From contig NZ_CP013692.1 of assembly GCF_001477625.1 (NCBI RefSeq), forward strand, positions 4,836,001 through 4,900,000: a DNA stretch of 64,000 bases, written 5' to 3'. Both the position numbers and the translations under genes were made by a program. This document shows, piece after piece, positions 48,268-57,907 of this stretch (the stretch's first letter is position 1; each line of letters begins with the position of its first letter). The stretch comes from Paucibacter sp. KCTC 42545 (GTDB lineage Bacteria; Pseudomonadota; Gammaproteobacteria; Burkholderiales; Burkholderiaceae_C). The notes beneath the pieces were generated by a model. The model had not been told where the DNA came from, did no database searches, and was given only the letters and a program-made list of their open reading frames with translations.

Positions 48268-49527
48268 TTGGCCCTGCGTCAAAAATACAAAAAGCCTGCG
48301 GACACCCTGCGCAAAACGAAAACAAACGAGCCCACTTTGGATCTGATTCCCTTTCCCCCTGTTGCCCTGCGCTTTGGCCAAGAGCTGCCCTATTCCGTGC
48401 GGGATGCCGAGGGCAAGCTGCTGATTGCCAAGGGCCATGTCTTGCTCGACAGCCCGCAGGTGCGCCAAATGATTGTTCGCGGCGTCTGGGTGCAGGCCCA
48501 CGAAACCAAGGAATATCAAAAAGCCCTGGCCCACAAGATGGACACCTTGATGCACCAGGGCGCCGCGCTGGGCGCCATCATCAAGGCCGAAGCCGAGCTC
48601 AAGACCGAGCGCCAGGTGCGCCCCGAACTGGGTCCGCAAGCCGCCTGGGCCGATTTGCGCGTGCATGCCGCCAGCGTCTTGCGCGAACCCCGGGTGGAGG
48701 ACTTCAAGGCCCGCTTCCAGCACTTGCACAACGAGTCGCTGGAGCGCCTGCTGCGCCAGCCCGATGCCACGCTGATGCTGCTGATCTTCGACGCCAGCAT
48801 GGACTTCAACCAGTACAGCGCCCGCCACGCCATGCTGTGCCAGGTGCTGGCCGAGCTGTGCGGCCGCCAACTGGGTTTGCCTGACGAGCAACGCCTGGCC
48901 CTGACCCAGGCGGCGCTGAGCATGAATATCGGCATCACCGCCTTGCAAGATCGCTTGGCCGCGCAGCAAGACCCGCCCTCGGAGGCGCAGCGCCGCGATT
49001 TGATGGGCCATGGCGACCGCAGCGCCGAGTTGCTGCACAGCCTGGGCGTGCGCTCCGAGCTGTGGCTGCAAACCGTGCGCCTGCACCACGAGGCCGGCCC
49101 CGGCCCGCTGGCTGAGCGCTCGCCGGCCGAGCATCTGGCCCGCTTGCTGCGCCGCATCGACAGCTTTGCCGCCCGCCTCAGCCCGCGCCGCTCACGCCTG
49201 GCGCTGCCCGGCGCCTCGGCCGGCCGCTCGGTTTATCTGGATGAGTTGCGCCAGCCCGATGAGGCTGGCGTGGCCATCGTCAAGACGCTCGGGCTTTATC
49301 CGCCCGGCAGCTTGGTGCGCCTCGCCAATGGCGAGGTAGGCATGGTGTTCAAACGCGGCCACAGCGCCACCGAGCCGATGGTGGCGGCCTTGCTGGGCAA
49401 GAGTGGCAACCCCTTGAGTGAACCGGTGCCGCGCGACACCCGCCTGGCCACCCAGGCCATCGCCGCCAGCTTGGCGCCGCACGAGATGAAGCTGCTGGTG
49501 ACGATGGAAAAGCTTTTGCGGCTATAG
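48268..49527 (+). CDS. Degenerate HD-GYP-like domain protein
   Basis: Up to 419 residues from a TTG at 48268; a later start (for example the TTG before DLIPFPPVALRF) is possible. N-terminal PilZ-like/DUF3391-type region (QELPYSVRDAEGKLLIAKG), then an HDc-like helical domain: YSARHAMLCQVLAELCG, then ALSMNIG where a functional protein has an HD pair, and LHHE. The usual HD and GYP residues are not conserved, so cyclic-di-GMP hydrolysis is doubtful. Sits on the opposite strand between the two metH genes. Confidence 0.65.
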   Translation: MALRQKYKKPADTLRKTKTNEPTLDLIPFPPVALRFGQELPYSVRDAEGKLLIAKGHVLLDSPQVRQMIVRGVWVQAHETKEYQKALAHKMDTLMHQGAALGAIIKAEAELKTERQVRPELGPQAAWADLRVHAASVLREPRVEDFKARFQHLHNESLERLLRQPDATLMLLIFDASMDFNQYSARHAMLCQVLAELCGRQLGLPDEQRLALTQAALSMNIGITALQDRLAAQQDPPSEAQRRDLMGHGDRSAELLHSLGVRSELWLQTVRLHHEAGPGPLAERSPAEHLARLLRRIDSFAARLSPRRSRLALPGASAGRSVYLDELRQPDEAGVAIVKTLGLYPPGSLVRLANGEVGMVFKRGHSATEPMVAALLGKSGNPLSEPVPRDTRLATQAIAASLAPHEMKLLVTMEKLLRL

Positions 49528-49532
49528 CCCCG

Positions 49533-49552
49533 GGCTAGGCCTGGGCCTAGCC
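49533..49552. terminator. Stem-loop between convergent genes
   Basis: GGCTAGGCC-TG-GGCCTAGCC, a perfect 9-bp stem right after the HD-GYP-like gene stop and before the convergent metH part. There is no T tract, so only a possible terminator. Confidence 0.35.
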
Positions 49553-49565
49553 AGAAGGGGCGAGC

Positions 49566-50621
49566 TTAGGCTTCGACCAAGCTGCTGAAGAACTTGTCGC
49601 CGCTGACCCGCGGCTTGTAGGCCGAAACCTGAGCCGCAATCGCCGCGATATGCGCGGGCGTGGTGCCACAGCAGCCGCCGGCGATATTGAGGAAGCCGCT
49701 GCGGGCGAACTCGCTCATCAGGCGGCCGGTGACATCGGGCGTCTCGTCAAAGCCGGTGTCGCTCATCGGGTTGGGCAGGCCGGCATTCGGGTAGCAGCTG
49801 ATCGCCACTTCGCCGGCCGCCTTGGACAGCTCCTCGATGTAAGGGCGCATCAGCGTGGCACCCAGGGCGCAATTCAGGCCGATGGCCAGCGGCTTGGCGT
49901 GGCGCACCGAATGCCAGAAGGCAGTGACGGTTTGCCCCGAGAGAATGCGGCCCGAGGCATCGGTGACGGTGCCGGAGATGATCACCGGCAGGCGCTCGCC
50001 CGTGTCTTCCATCAATTCGTCCAGGGCGAAGATGGCGGCCTTGGCGTTGAGGGTGTCGAAGATGGTTTCCACCAGGAACAGATCAACCCCGCCTTCCAGC
50101 AAGCCCTTGGCCTGCTCGTAGTAGGCGGCGCGCAAGGTGTCGAAGTCGACATTGCGGGCGCCGGGATCATTCACATCCGGGCTGATGGAGGCGGTGCGCG
50201 GCGTGGGCCCTAAGGCGCCGGCGGCAAAGCGGGGCTTGTCCGGCGTGCTGTATTTGTCGCAGGCCTGGCGCGCGATCTTGGCGGCGGCCACATTCATCTC
50301 GTAGGCCAAGGACTCCAGGCCGTAGTCTTCCTGCGCCACGGAGGTGGTACCGAAGGTATTGGTCTCGATGATGTCGGCGCCGGCAGCCAGGTATTGCTCG
50401 TGGATTTCCAGAATCACGTCCGGCCGGGTCAGCACCAACAGGTCGTTATTGCCCTTCAAGTCCTTGGGATGGTCGGCAAAACGCGTGCCGCGGAAGTCCG
50501 CTTCGGTGAGCTTGTAGCGCTGGATCATGGTGCCCATGGCCCCGTCCAGAATGGCGATGCGCTGCTGCAAGATGGCGGGCAGGGCCGCACCACGGGTAAA
50601 GGCTGGAGACGTCGTGTTCAT
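49566..50621 (-). CDS. metH: Methionine synthase, homocysteine-binding part
   Basis: 351 residues from [11 protein letters not shown] (50621). [13 protein letters not shown] opens the homocysteine S-methyltransferase barrel, with GLNCALG and [11 protein letters not shown] giving the three zinc-binding cysteines. It is the N-terminal quarter of MetH as a stand-alone protein. The remaining domains are encoded 1.5 kb downstream on the same strand. A split metH of this kind is common in Burkholderiales. Confidence 0.93.
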   Translation of the reverse strand: MNTTSPAFTRGAALPAILQQRIAILDGAMGTMIQRYKLTEADFRGTRFADHPKDLKGNNDLLVLTRPDVILEIHEQYLAAGADIIETNTFGTTSVAQEDYGLESLAYEMNVAAAKIARQACDKYSTPDKPRFAAGALGPTPRTASISPDVNDPGARNVDFDTLRAAYYEQAKGLLEGGVDLFLVETIFDTLNAKAAIFALDELMEDTGERLPVIISGTVTDASGRILSGQTVTAFWHSVRHAKPLAIGLNCALGATLMRPYIEELSKAAGEVAISCYPNAGLPNPMSDTGFDETPDVTGRLMSEFARSGFLNIAGGCCGTTPAHIAAIAAQVSAYKPRVSGDKFFSSLVEA

Positions 50622-50698
50622 GCCCGCATTGTAGGAAGGCGGCGAAGGCACCGGGGCGAGGGCACCCGAAAGCCATCCCAGCGCCACCCCGAAGCCAT

Positions 50699-50720
50699 CG
50701 CCCTGGCGGGCGCCAGGGCG
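50699..50720. repeat. Perfect 22-bp palindrome upstream of metH
   Basis: CGCCCTGGCG-GG-CGCCAGGGCG, 78 bp before the metH N-terminal part. Could be a regulatory hairpin in its leader; no known riboswitch pattern was recognised. Confidence 0.4.
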
Positions 50721-50777
50721 TCAAAACAAATGAGGTATTCGCAGGCGGGCGGCAGTGTCTGAGCAGACTGCGCACCC

Positions 50778-50861
50778 GCAGCAAGCAGCAAGCAGCAAGC
50801 AGCAAGCAGCAAGCAGCAAGCAGCAAGCAGCAAGCAGCAAGCGGCAAGCGGCAAGCGGCAA
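50778..50861. repeat. Heptamer tandem array, GCAGCAA x9 then GCGGCAA x3
   Basis: Twelve 7-bp copies in the metH-proQ gap; the last three share one A-to-G change. Confidence 0.95.
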
Positions 50862-50877
50862 GCCTCAGGCTCGCCGG

Positions 50878-50921
50878 CTCACTCACTCACTCACTCAATC
50901 AATCAATCAATCAATCAATCA
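50878..50921. repeat. Tetranucleotide array, CTCA x5 then ATCA x6
   Basis: Eleven 4-bp copies; the final copy contains the proQ stop codon, so the array starts in the proQ 3' end. Confidence 0.95.
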
Positions 50922-51812
50922 GCGGTTGCCGGGGGCGCGACCGCGTGGGCCGCGTTGCTCACGGCCCTCACCATTGCCATTTCCGCGACCATCACCGCGA
51001 GCGGCAGGGCGACCGGCGGGGCGGCCAGCGCCGCGGCTGTCGCCACGACCATCACCCCGGCCTGGCCCACGCGGGCCGGCATTGGCCGGGCGCGCTTCAC
51101 GCACCGGCTGAGCGGCACGCTCGGCACGCGCAATTTCCAGCAGGCCGGGCAATTCCGCTTCCGTCACGCCCTTGAGCACGCAGAAGTTGGGCAGCGTCAG
51201 GGTGGTGCGCTCGAAGTCGTGCAGCAGGCCGGCGCGGTTGCGCGCCTGGGTCTGAGCCAGATCGCGCTCGGCCTGCTCGGCCGCCACGCGTTCTTGCTGC
51301 AGGCCACGGCGGCGAGCCAGCTCTTCGCGGGCGGCCAGGCGGTGCTCTTCGCTCAGTTCGGCCACGGCTTGGCCGTCCAGGTCAAAGCGGTGGGTGGCTT
51401 TGCCCAGGGCGATCAAATAGCCGGTGTTGCCGGTATGGCGGCGCAGAAAGCTCGACAGCTGGGCCTTGCTGAACTGGGCCGGAGCGCGCTCTTGAATATC
51501 GGCTTGGATGCGCAGCTTCAAAGGCTTGAAGACACCGCCACCGAAGATGGCCGGGAACAGCGCCTTGAGCTTGGCCGCGCACTCGGCGGGCGACATCTCG
51601 GGCGTGGCCTTGGCGGTGGCTGCGGCTGGCTCGGCCGGCGCAGCGTCGCCCTCAGCCGGGGCAAGGTCGGTCGCGACTGCAGCAGCATCAACTGCCGCCT
51701 CGTTGGCGGTCACAAGCGCAACAGCCGCAGGGGTCTCGGCAGCTGGGGCGGAGGCCTCGTTCGAACCCTCAGGGGCGTTCAAATCGGCGGTCTCAAGAGA
51801 AGAATCGTTCAT
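50919..51812 (-). CDS. proQ: ProQ/FinO-domain RNA chaperone
   Basis: 297 residues from MNDSSLETAD (51812). An Ala/Glu-rich N-terminal arm (about 85 residues) leads into the FinO/ProQ domain (LKALFPAIFGGG, PLKLRIQADI, RRHTGNTGYLIAL), and the C-terminus is rich in RG/GR repeats typical of RNA-binding tails. Binds structured small RNAs and mRNA 3' ends. The last codons merge into a tetranucleotide repeat. Confidence 0.85.
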   Translation of the reverse strand: MNDSSLETADLNAPEGSNEASAPAAETPAAVALVTANEAAVDAAAVATDLAPAEGDAAPAEPAAATAKATPEMSPAECAAKLKALFPAIFGGGVFKPLKLRIQADIQERAPAQFSKAQLSSFLRRHTGNTGYLIALGKATHRFDLDGQAVAELSEEHRLAAREELARRRGLQQERVAAEQAERDLAQTQARNRAGLLHDFERTTLTLPNFCVLKGVTEAELPGLLEIARAERAAQPVREARPANAGPRGPGRGDGRGDSRGAGRPAGRPAARGDGRGNGNGEGREQRGPRGRAPGNR

Positions 51813-51930
51813 GGCAGGCGCGCTAGTGCGGCAAAAGTTCAAGCCGCTATTGTCCACCGCCGCGGGCGCCTGCTCTCAGGCTTTGCATTTCAGACCCTGG
51901 TAAAGGCTTCACCGCCCCAGCAGGGGCGCT

Positions 51931-52617
51931 TCAAAGCCCGCCGAAAACCTTCTTGAGAATCGCGCTGCCCGTGCCCACTGGGTCTTTGCGGATCTTGCGT
52001 TCTTCCTCGGCAATCATCAGGAACAGGCCGTCCAAGGCCCGGCCGGTGACGTATTGCTGCAGATTGGCGTCCTGGCTTTTGATCAGGCCCAGGCCGGCGG
52101 CTTTGCCGGCCACGGCGTTGTATTTGTCGGCCAGCGCCACTTTCTCGGTGGCATGGGTGACGATGGGCAAAAACTGTTTGCTGAGCGGCTCACGCGTTTT
52201 TCTGACGAAGAACTGCGTCACCGAGTCGTCGCCGCCTTGCAGCAGGCGCACACCGTCTTCCACGCTCATGGACTTGATGGCTGAACTCAGCAGCGGCCGG
52301 GCCGCTGGCACGGCGGCTTCCGCCGCGCGGTTCATGGCCGTCAGCAGGTCTTCGACTTGTTGGCCCTGGCCCATCATCTTGAGCAGTTGCACGCCTTCTT
52401 TGAGCTGACCGGGCAGCTCGATGCGCACCGCGGGGTTGCCCAGAAAACCGTCCTTCTTGCCCAGATTGGCAATCGCCGCATCGGCCCCGCGGGCCAGGGC
52501 CGCGCGAATGCCCGAGGCGGCATCGCCTTCGCTGACGGCCGCCCAGCTTGGCCGCAGCGCCAGCAGGGCCGGCAGCAAAAGTAGGGTTCGGCGGTGGTGT
52601 TGGTGGCGCAAGCTCAT
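51931..52617 (-). CDS. DUF4197 domain-containing protein
   Basis: 228 residues with a signal peptide (to about residue 26, SWA). SGIRAALARGADAAIANLGKK-type start, MNRAAEAAVP and YVTGRALDGLFLMIAEEE are hallmark DUF4197 segments (given here as separate pieces). Periplasmic, function unknown. Ends 2 bp after which the FAH-family gene precedes it upstream. Confidence 0.85.
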   Translation of the reverse strand: MSLRHQHHRRTLLLLPALLALRPSWAAVSEGDAASGIRAALARGADAAIANLGKKDGFLGNPAVRIELPGQLKEGVQLLKMMGQGQQVEDLLTAMNRAAEAAVPAARPLLSSAIKSMSVEDGVRLLQGGDDSVTQFFVRKTREPLSKQFLPIVTHATEKVALADKYNAVAGKAAGLGLIKSQDANLQQYVTGRALDGLFLMIAEEERKIRKDPVGTGSAILKKVFGGL

Positions 52618-52619
52618 GC

Positions 52620-53633
52620 TCAGATCTCCGGGTTGGGGTTGTCCAGCGCTTCATGCAAGGAGACGACATCTTGGTCGATGGCGCCGAACATGCTCAGGCC
52701 GTCGCGGCCCTTCATCTCGATGCGAATGCTGTCGCCGAACTTCATGAATTCGGTTTTTGGGGCGCCGCTTTCGATGGTTTCGATGGCGCGCTTCTCGGCA
52801 ATGCAGCTGTAGCCGCGGCTCCAGTCCTTGTTGCTGACCGTGCCCGAGCCCACGATGCTGCCCGCCCGTACCTGGCGGGTTTTGGCGATATGGGCAATCA
52901 GTTGGCCGAAGTGGAAGGTCATTTCCGGCCCGGCGTCGCAAAGCCCCACCTTGCGGCCATTCCACATCGATTGCAGGCTCAGCTCGACCCGTCCGCCGCG
53001 CCAGGCGTCGCCCAACTCGTCTGGGGTAACGGCCACCGGACTGAAGGCCGTGGCGGGCTTGCTTTGGAAAAAACCAAAGCCCTTGGCCAGCTCGGCCGGG
53101 ATCAGATTGCGCAAGCTCCAGTCGTTAGCCAGCATCAGCAGGCGCACACCGTCCAGGGCCTGATCCGGGCTCGCACCCATGGCCACATCGCCGGTGATCA
53201 CGGCGATCTCGGCCTCGAAGTCGATGCCCATGGCTTCGGAGACGAAGCGCGCCGGGTCGCAGGGGCCCAGGAAGTCATCGCTGCCGCCTTGGTACATCAG
53301 CGGGTCGAGGTAGAAGCTCTCTGGCACTTCGGCGCCACGTGCCTTGCGCACCAGCTCCACATGGTTCAGATAGGCCGAGCCATCGGCCCATTGGTACGCG
53401 CGCGGCAGCGGCGCCATGCACATCTTGGGGTCGAAGTTGAAGGCGTGGCGCAGCTTGCCGTGGTTGAGACTGATGGACAACTCCTCCAGCTGCGGGGACA
53501 AGAACCCCCAGTCGTCCAGCACTTGCTGCAGGCGGGTGGCGATGCCATTGGCGTAATGCGCCTGGCTGAGATCACGCGAGACGACGACCAACTGGCCATC
53601 GCGTGAACCGTCTTTGTAGGTGGCAAGTTTCAT
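52620..53633 (-). CDS. Fumarylacetoacetate hydrolase family protein
   Basis: 337 residues from MKLATYKDG (53633). The FAH fold is marked by DFEAEIAVITGDV, LLMLANDWSLRN and IVGSGTVSNKD, giving the metal-binding acidic residues. Longer than the 220-residue isomerases and similar to the fumarylacetoacetase-like group that cleaves acylpyruvates. No tyrosine-degradation neighbours are present, so the substrate is open. Runs directly into the DUF4197 gene. Confidence 0.85.
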   Translation of the reverse strand: MKLATYKDGSRDGQLVVVSRDLSQAHYANGIATRLQQVLDDWGFLSPQLEELSISLNHGKLRHAFNFDPKMCMAPLPRAYQWADGSAYLNHVELVRKARGAEVPESFYLDPLMYQGGSDDFLGPCDPARFVSEAMGIDFEAEIAVITGDVAMGASPDQALDGVRLLMLANDWSLRNLIPAELAKGFGFFQSKPATAFSPVAVTPDELGDAWRGGRVELSLQSMWNGRKVGLCDAGPEMTFHFGQLIAHIAKTRQVRAGSIVGSGTVSNKDWSRGYSCIAEKRAIETIESGAPKTEFMKFGDSIRIEMKGRDGLSMFGAIDQDVVSLHEALDNPNPEI

Positions 53634-53764
53634 GGGTGCGGCAAGGCTTGCGAAGAAGCGGGAACAATGCAAGTCTCGCATTCTCACCTGCGGCTGCGCG
53701 CGACTGCTCGCGTCAAGCTGCTGGCCCTTGTTCGCTCGCCTTTGCTCTGGTTCTCGTTCCCGCC

Positions 53765-54820
53765 ATGTTCGCCCGTTCCGCATTCTTGTCGGCCTTGCCG
53801 CGCCGCAGTACCCGCCAGGCTCTGGCGGCGGCCGTGCTGCTGAGCTTGCTGGCCCATCTGGCTTTGCTGCTGCCGGCCAAGCGTGCTGCAGCGCCGGCCA
53901 GCGCGGTGCCTAGTGCTAAGGCCTTGATAACGCTGCAAACGCGGGCCGTGCCGCCGCAGCCAGCCGTGAAAAGGTCGGACGGCACGAGTACCTCTGGCTT
54001 TGCCGCCAAAACTGCCGCCATCCTGCCCAGTTCTACCCAGCGCCCGCCGGCGGAACCAGAACCCGGCAGCGCCAAATCAAAGCCGTCAATTGCCGCCGCC
54101 CCCGCGGAATTGGCTGATTCCACCGCACTTGCCGCCGCAGCCCCCGCCCGCCCCGGCAGTGCGCCGCCCAGCGGCGAATGGCATTACCTGCTGCGCTCCG
54201 GCGAGCGCGAAGGCCAGGCCAAGCTGGTCTGGCACAGCGAAGCCGGCCGCTACGCCCTGCGCCTGGAGCGGCAGCTGGAAGGCCGCGCCTTACCCAGCTG
54301 GCATAGCCAGGGCACGCTGGACGGGCTGGGCCTGGCCCCACAGCGTTTCACCCAGCAGCGCCGCGGGCGCGAGCGGGCGGCGATCAATTTCCGAGCGGAC
54401 GAAGGGCTGCTGAGTTTTTCCGCCAGCGAGGCCCTGCTGCCTCTGGAGCCGGGCACGCAAGACCGGCTGAGTTGGTGGCTGCAGCTCAGTGCCCTGGTGG
54501 AGGCCGACCCGGCCTTCTACACAGCCGGGCGCAGCTTCAGCTTGCGGGTGGCGGCCCTGCGCGGCACGGCGCTTGACTGGCAGTTCGAGGTGCTGGGCCT
54601 GGTGCCACTGGCGCAAGACGATGGCAGCAGCGTGCAGGCCCTGCAACTGCGTCGCGCGCCCTTGGGTCCCCACAGCGGCGAGGTGCAGCTGTGGCTGGAC
54701 CCGGCCCGCCACCATCTGCCGCTGCGCCTGAACTTCGAGCTGCCCGATGAGCGGGGCTGGAGCCTGCGCCTGCAGCCCGAAGCCTCGTCTGGGCCCGCGT
54801 CCAGCGCCGCTGGCACCTGA
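53765..54820 (+). CDS. DUF3108 domain-containing protein
   Basis: 351 residues from the ATG at 53765. One N-terminal hydrophobic segment (ALAAAVLLSLLAHLALLLP), an Ala/Pro-rich linker to about residue 135, and a C-terminal DUF3108 beta domain (GEWHYLLRSGEREGQAKLVW, LDWQFEVLGLVPL, VQLWLDPARHHLPLRL). Probably anchored facing the periplasm; role unknown. Confidence 0.8.
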   Translation: MFARSAFLSALPRRSTRQALAAAVLLSLLAHLALLLPAKRAAAPASAVPSAKALITLQTRAVPPQPAVKRSDGTSTSGFAAKTAAILPSSTQRPPAEPEPGSAKSKPSIAAAPAELADSTALAAAAPARPGSAPPSGEWHYLLRSGEREGQAKLVWHSEAGRYALRLERQLEGRALPSWHSQGTLDGLGLAPQRFTQQRRGRERAAINFRADEGLLSFSASEALLPLEPGTQDRLSWWLQLSALVEADPAFYTAGRSFSLRVAALRGTALDWQFEVLGLVPLAQDDGSSVQALQLRRAPLGPHSGEVQLWLDPARHHLPLRLNFELPDERGWSLRLQPEASSGPASSAAGT

Positions 54821-55013
54821 TCTGCGGGGAAACACGCTCCCCCACTTGCGGGAATACCGTCAATTTTTTGCGTCAGCAACACAAATTTCCTGATCTGAGC
54901 CTCCGAAGTGCCGCGTGATCTGAGACTATTTGTGCATGTGGTGGCGCCGTCTAGTGCCGATAAGGCTTGAAAGTGGCGCCGCTGGCCGCAGGTGATGCTG
55001 ATAGGAGGTTTCC

Positions 55014-55307
55014 ATGCACATGCTCTACAACTCCCCCAGCTTCAGTGTTGTGAAGTTCGACATTCAGGTCAACGAGCCGCAGATGGGCGAGTTCCTGCAA
55101 GCCAATCCCGAGCTGCAACTGCATCGCGGGGGCTACGAGATCGTCGACAAATTCAGCCGCAAAGAAATCTTCATCGAAGGCGCGCTGGCCCAGCAGTTCC
55201 AAGACGGCGTTGAGGCCTTGATCGAACAAGACCCGAGCGAAGAAGACCTCGACGATTTCATCGAGAGCTTCGCCAGCATGGGCCATCAACCCGTTGTGAT
55301 GCACTGA
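55014..55307 (+). CDS. DUF3567 domain-containing protein
   Basis: 97 residues starting MHMLYNSPSFSVV with an AGGAGG ribosome site. The family is a small conserved protein of Burkholderiales (DUF3567), with NEPQMGEFLQANPELQLHRGGYEIVDK region and an acidic tail. No known function; useful as a lineage marker. Confidence 0.85.
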   Translation: MHMLYNSPSFSVVKFDIQVNEPQMGEFLQANPELQLHRGGYEIVDKFSRKEIFIEGALAQQFQDGVEALIEQDPSEEDLDDFIESFASMGHQPVVMH

Positions 55308-55428
55308 AGCCGAGACCGGCGACGAGCCTTCGCCGGCGGGTGAAAAAGAGCGCTTGTACTGTGCGCCGAGCTAAGCCAAGATCGGGCAGCGCCAGGCTTG
55401 GGCTGGCGGCTTGATTGCGAGGGATGCC

Positions 55429-57819
55429 ATGGTGAAGCGCTCAACCGCTGTTATGAGCCCGACTGCGCCGCGAGGTGCCGCGCGGCAGCGCGCCGCCGCC
55501 GAGAGCAGCGCCGAGTTCAAACAAGACGGCCGCGTGCTGCCCTCGCCCGGGCTGAAGAATGCCGCCGTGCTGGACCGCATGTGCTCGCAGTTTGTGCTGA
55601 CGCTGACGGTCAAGCATGCCGGCAAATTCAATCTGCGCCGCGACTTCAACGGTCTTCTGTCCTTTACCGGTCGCCATTTGGTTTGGCCCGTGCGGGTGCT
55701 GGGTCGGCTGCGGGACTACCTCAAGCTGCGCTGCCAGAACAACGAACTCTGGAGCGGCCACGAAGTCCTCAGCGATGAGGACTTCTTGCTGCGCTACGGC
55801 GTCTGGACCGGGCCTTTTTCCGAGTCCACCTTATTCTTCTACCTGGACGAATACGTCAAGGACGCGCCCAAGGATATGCTGGCTCTACTGGCCACCACCA
55901 GCGAATGGCTGGACCGGCAGTTGAAGCGCGAATCCACCCTGGTCGAAACCAATATCGACGCGCTGGGCAATCTACTGCAACTCAACCCGGCCGAGCGGGC
56001 GCTGCTGCTTTACGGCACCCTGGCGCGCTACCAGCGCGAGTTGCGCGGCGCGCTTGTTGAGTTCAAGGTCAACACCGCCCAGGAAGCCTTCGCCACCATT
56101 GCCGCCGTAGCTGGTGTGAATGCACAGGAAGTGGCTGAGGCCTTGCGCGCCGGCTCTCGCCTGGAGCGCATTGGCATGGTGGAGAACCTGATCTCCGAAC
56201 ACAACATCACCGATCTGGCCGACCTGATGAAGGTGAGCGACCAACTCCCGCCGGTCTTGATGCGCGAGTACAAAGGCCCGCATGATTTGATGGCGGTGTT
56301 CACCCGCCCGGCCTCGAAAAGCAGCTTGACGGCGGCCGATTTTGATTTCGTCAGTGATGATCTTGGCGTGGTGGGCAGCCTGCTGCGCGAAGCGGTGGCG
56401 CGGCATGACGCTGGCGTGAACATCTTGCTTTACGGCCCGCCCGGCACCGGCAAGACCGAGCTGGCCAAGGTGGCCGCGCAAGCCGCCGGCCTGGATCTTT
56501 ACGAAGTGGAATACGCCGACCGCGATGGCAATTCGCTCTCGGGCCGCGACCGCTACCGCTCGCTGCAGATCAGCCAGGTTTTTCTCAAAGCCAGCGCCAA
56601 TGTCGCGCTTTTGTTTGACGAGGTGGAGGACGTGTTCCCGCCACTGTCCAGCGACACCGCGCAGCTGATGGCGCGGTTGGATTCCAGTGGCGAGCAGCCG
56701 GCCAATGGCTCGGTTAGCGGCAAGGCCTGGGTCAACCAGATTCTGGAAACCAATCCGGTGCCGGTGATCTGGGTCACCAACCGCATCGAGCAGATCGACC
56801 CCGCCTTCCGGCGCCGTTTTCAATATCACCTGGAACTGAAGTCGCCGCCGCCCGGGGCGCGCCTGCGCCTGGTCAGCACGGCGCTGGCCGATGTGCCGGT
56901 GGCGGAAGGCTTTGCCGCGCGCCTGGCCGAGCGGCGTGGCCTGACCCCCGCGCAGGTGCGCACGGCAGTGCGCTTTGCCCAACTGGCTGGCCCGCCCGAG
57001 GACTGCGAACGGCTGATCCTGCGTCAGCTTGAAAACGCCGACAAAGCCCTGGGCCATGCCAGCAAGGAGCGCGGCGCCCGGCCCATGGTGACGCAGTACG
57101 CGCTGGATTTGCTGAACTGTGAATCGCGCTTTGAGATCCCGCGTATCGTTACCGCCTTGCAAAGGCGTAGCAGCGGCAATCTGTGTTTTTACGGCCCGCC
57201 GGGTAGTGGCAAAACTGCCCTGGCCGAGCACATTGCCCAAAGCCTGCAAAAGCCCTTGATGATCCGCCAGGCCAGTGATCTGAGCAGCAAATTCGTCGGC
57301 GAGACCGAGCAAAACATGGCCCGCATGTTCGAGGCCGCCGCCAGCGAGGGCGCGGTGCTGCTGCTGGACGAGGCCGACAGCTTCTTGCGCAGCCGCCGCA
57401 TGGCCGAGCGCAATTACGAGGTCTCCGAGGTTAATGAGATGTTGGCCGGCATGGAGCGCTTTGCCGGCATTTTTATCTGCACCACCAATCTGTTTGAAGA
57501 CCTGGACGAAGCCGCCTTGCGCCGCTTCGCCTTCAAGATTGCCTTCAAGCCGCTGCGCGCCGATCAGCGCGAACGCATGTTCCGCCGCGAGGCGCTGGGC
57601 GACGATGAGGCCGCCTTGGATGCCGAGCAAACTGCCCGTTTGGCCGCGCTGGATGTGCTGACCCCGGGCGACTTCGCGGCTGTGCGCCAGCAGGTGGAAA
57701 TCCTCGGCGAAGCGCTCACGCCGGATGAGTTTTTGTCTCAGCTGGAGGCCGAGCACCGTGGCAAGCCGGGGGTGCGGCAGCGGCGCGGCATCGGTTTTGC
57801 GGCGGCGCTGAAGCATTGA
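55429..57819 (+). CDS. Tandem AAA+ ATPase
   Basis: 796 residues from the ATG at 55429. A 300-residue N-terminal region is followed by two AAA modules: Walker A GPPGTGKT at 336-343 with LLFDEVEDVFP, and GPPGSGKT at 589-596 with LLLDEADSFLRSR and a FRRRF/LRRFAF arginine-finger pair. Layout is CDC48-like but the N-domain differs; the specific partner or substrate is unknown. Stands alone between DUF3567 and a response regulator. Confidence 0.85.
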   Translation: MVKRSTAVMSPTAPRGAARQRAAAESSAEFKQDGRVLPSPGLKNAAVLDRMCSQFVLTLTVKHAGKFNLRRDFNGLLSFTGRHLVWPVRVLGRLRDYLKLRCQNNELWSGHEVLSDEDFLLRYGVWTGPFSESTLFFYLDEYVKDAPKDMLALLATTSEWLDRQLKRESTLVETNIDALGNLLQLNPAERALLLYGTLARYQRELRGALVEFKVNTAQEAFATIAAVAGVNAQEVAEALRAGSRLERIGMVENLISEHNITDLADLMKVSDQLPPVLMREYKGPHDLMAVFTRPASKSSLTAADFDFVSDDLGVVGSLLREAVARHDAGVNILLYGPPGTGKTELAKVAAQAAGLDLYEVEYADRDGNSLSGRDRYRSLQISQVFLKASANVALLFDEVEDVFPPLSSDTAQLMARLDSSGEQPANGSVSGKAWVNQILETNPVPVIWVTNRIEQIDPAFRRRFQYHLELKSPPPGARLRLVSTALADVPVAEGFAARLAERRGLTPAQVRTAVRFAQLAGPPEDCERLILRQLENADKALGHASKERGARPMVTQYALDLLNCESRFEIPRIVTALQRRSSGNLCFYGPPGSGKTALAEHIAQSLQKPLMIRQASDLSSKFVGETEQNMARMFEAAASEGAVLLLDEADSFLRSRRMAERNYEVSEVNEMLAGMERFAGIFICTTNLFEDLDEAALRRFAFKIAFKPLRADQRERMFRREALGDDEAALDAEQTARLAALDVLTPGDFAAVRQQVEILGEALTPDEFLSQLEAEHRGKPGVRQRRGIGFAAALKH

Positions 57820-57907
57820 GTGCGGCACGCTCAGCGTGCTGGTTCGAGTGGTGGTGCTGAGCGAAGCTTGTCAGTCAAGCTTTGGCAGCAGGCGGTCCGC
57901 CCCTCGC

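Noticed and set aside
50622..50760. SAH or cobalamin riboswitch before metH
   Set aside because: Only a palindrome at 50699-50720 was found; the conserved cores of these riboswitches were not recognised on either strand.
50778..50921. CRISPR-like repeats
   Set aside because: Perfect head-to-tail 7-bp and 4-bp units without spacers; simple tandem repeats. No CRISPR array or cas gene was seen in the window.
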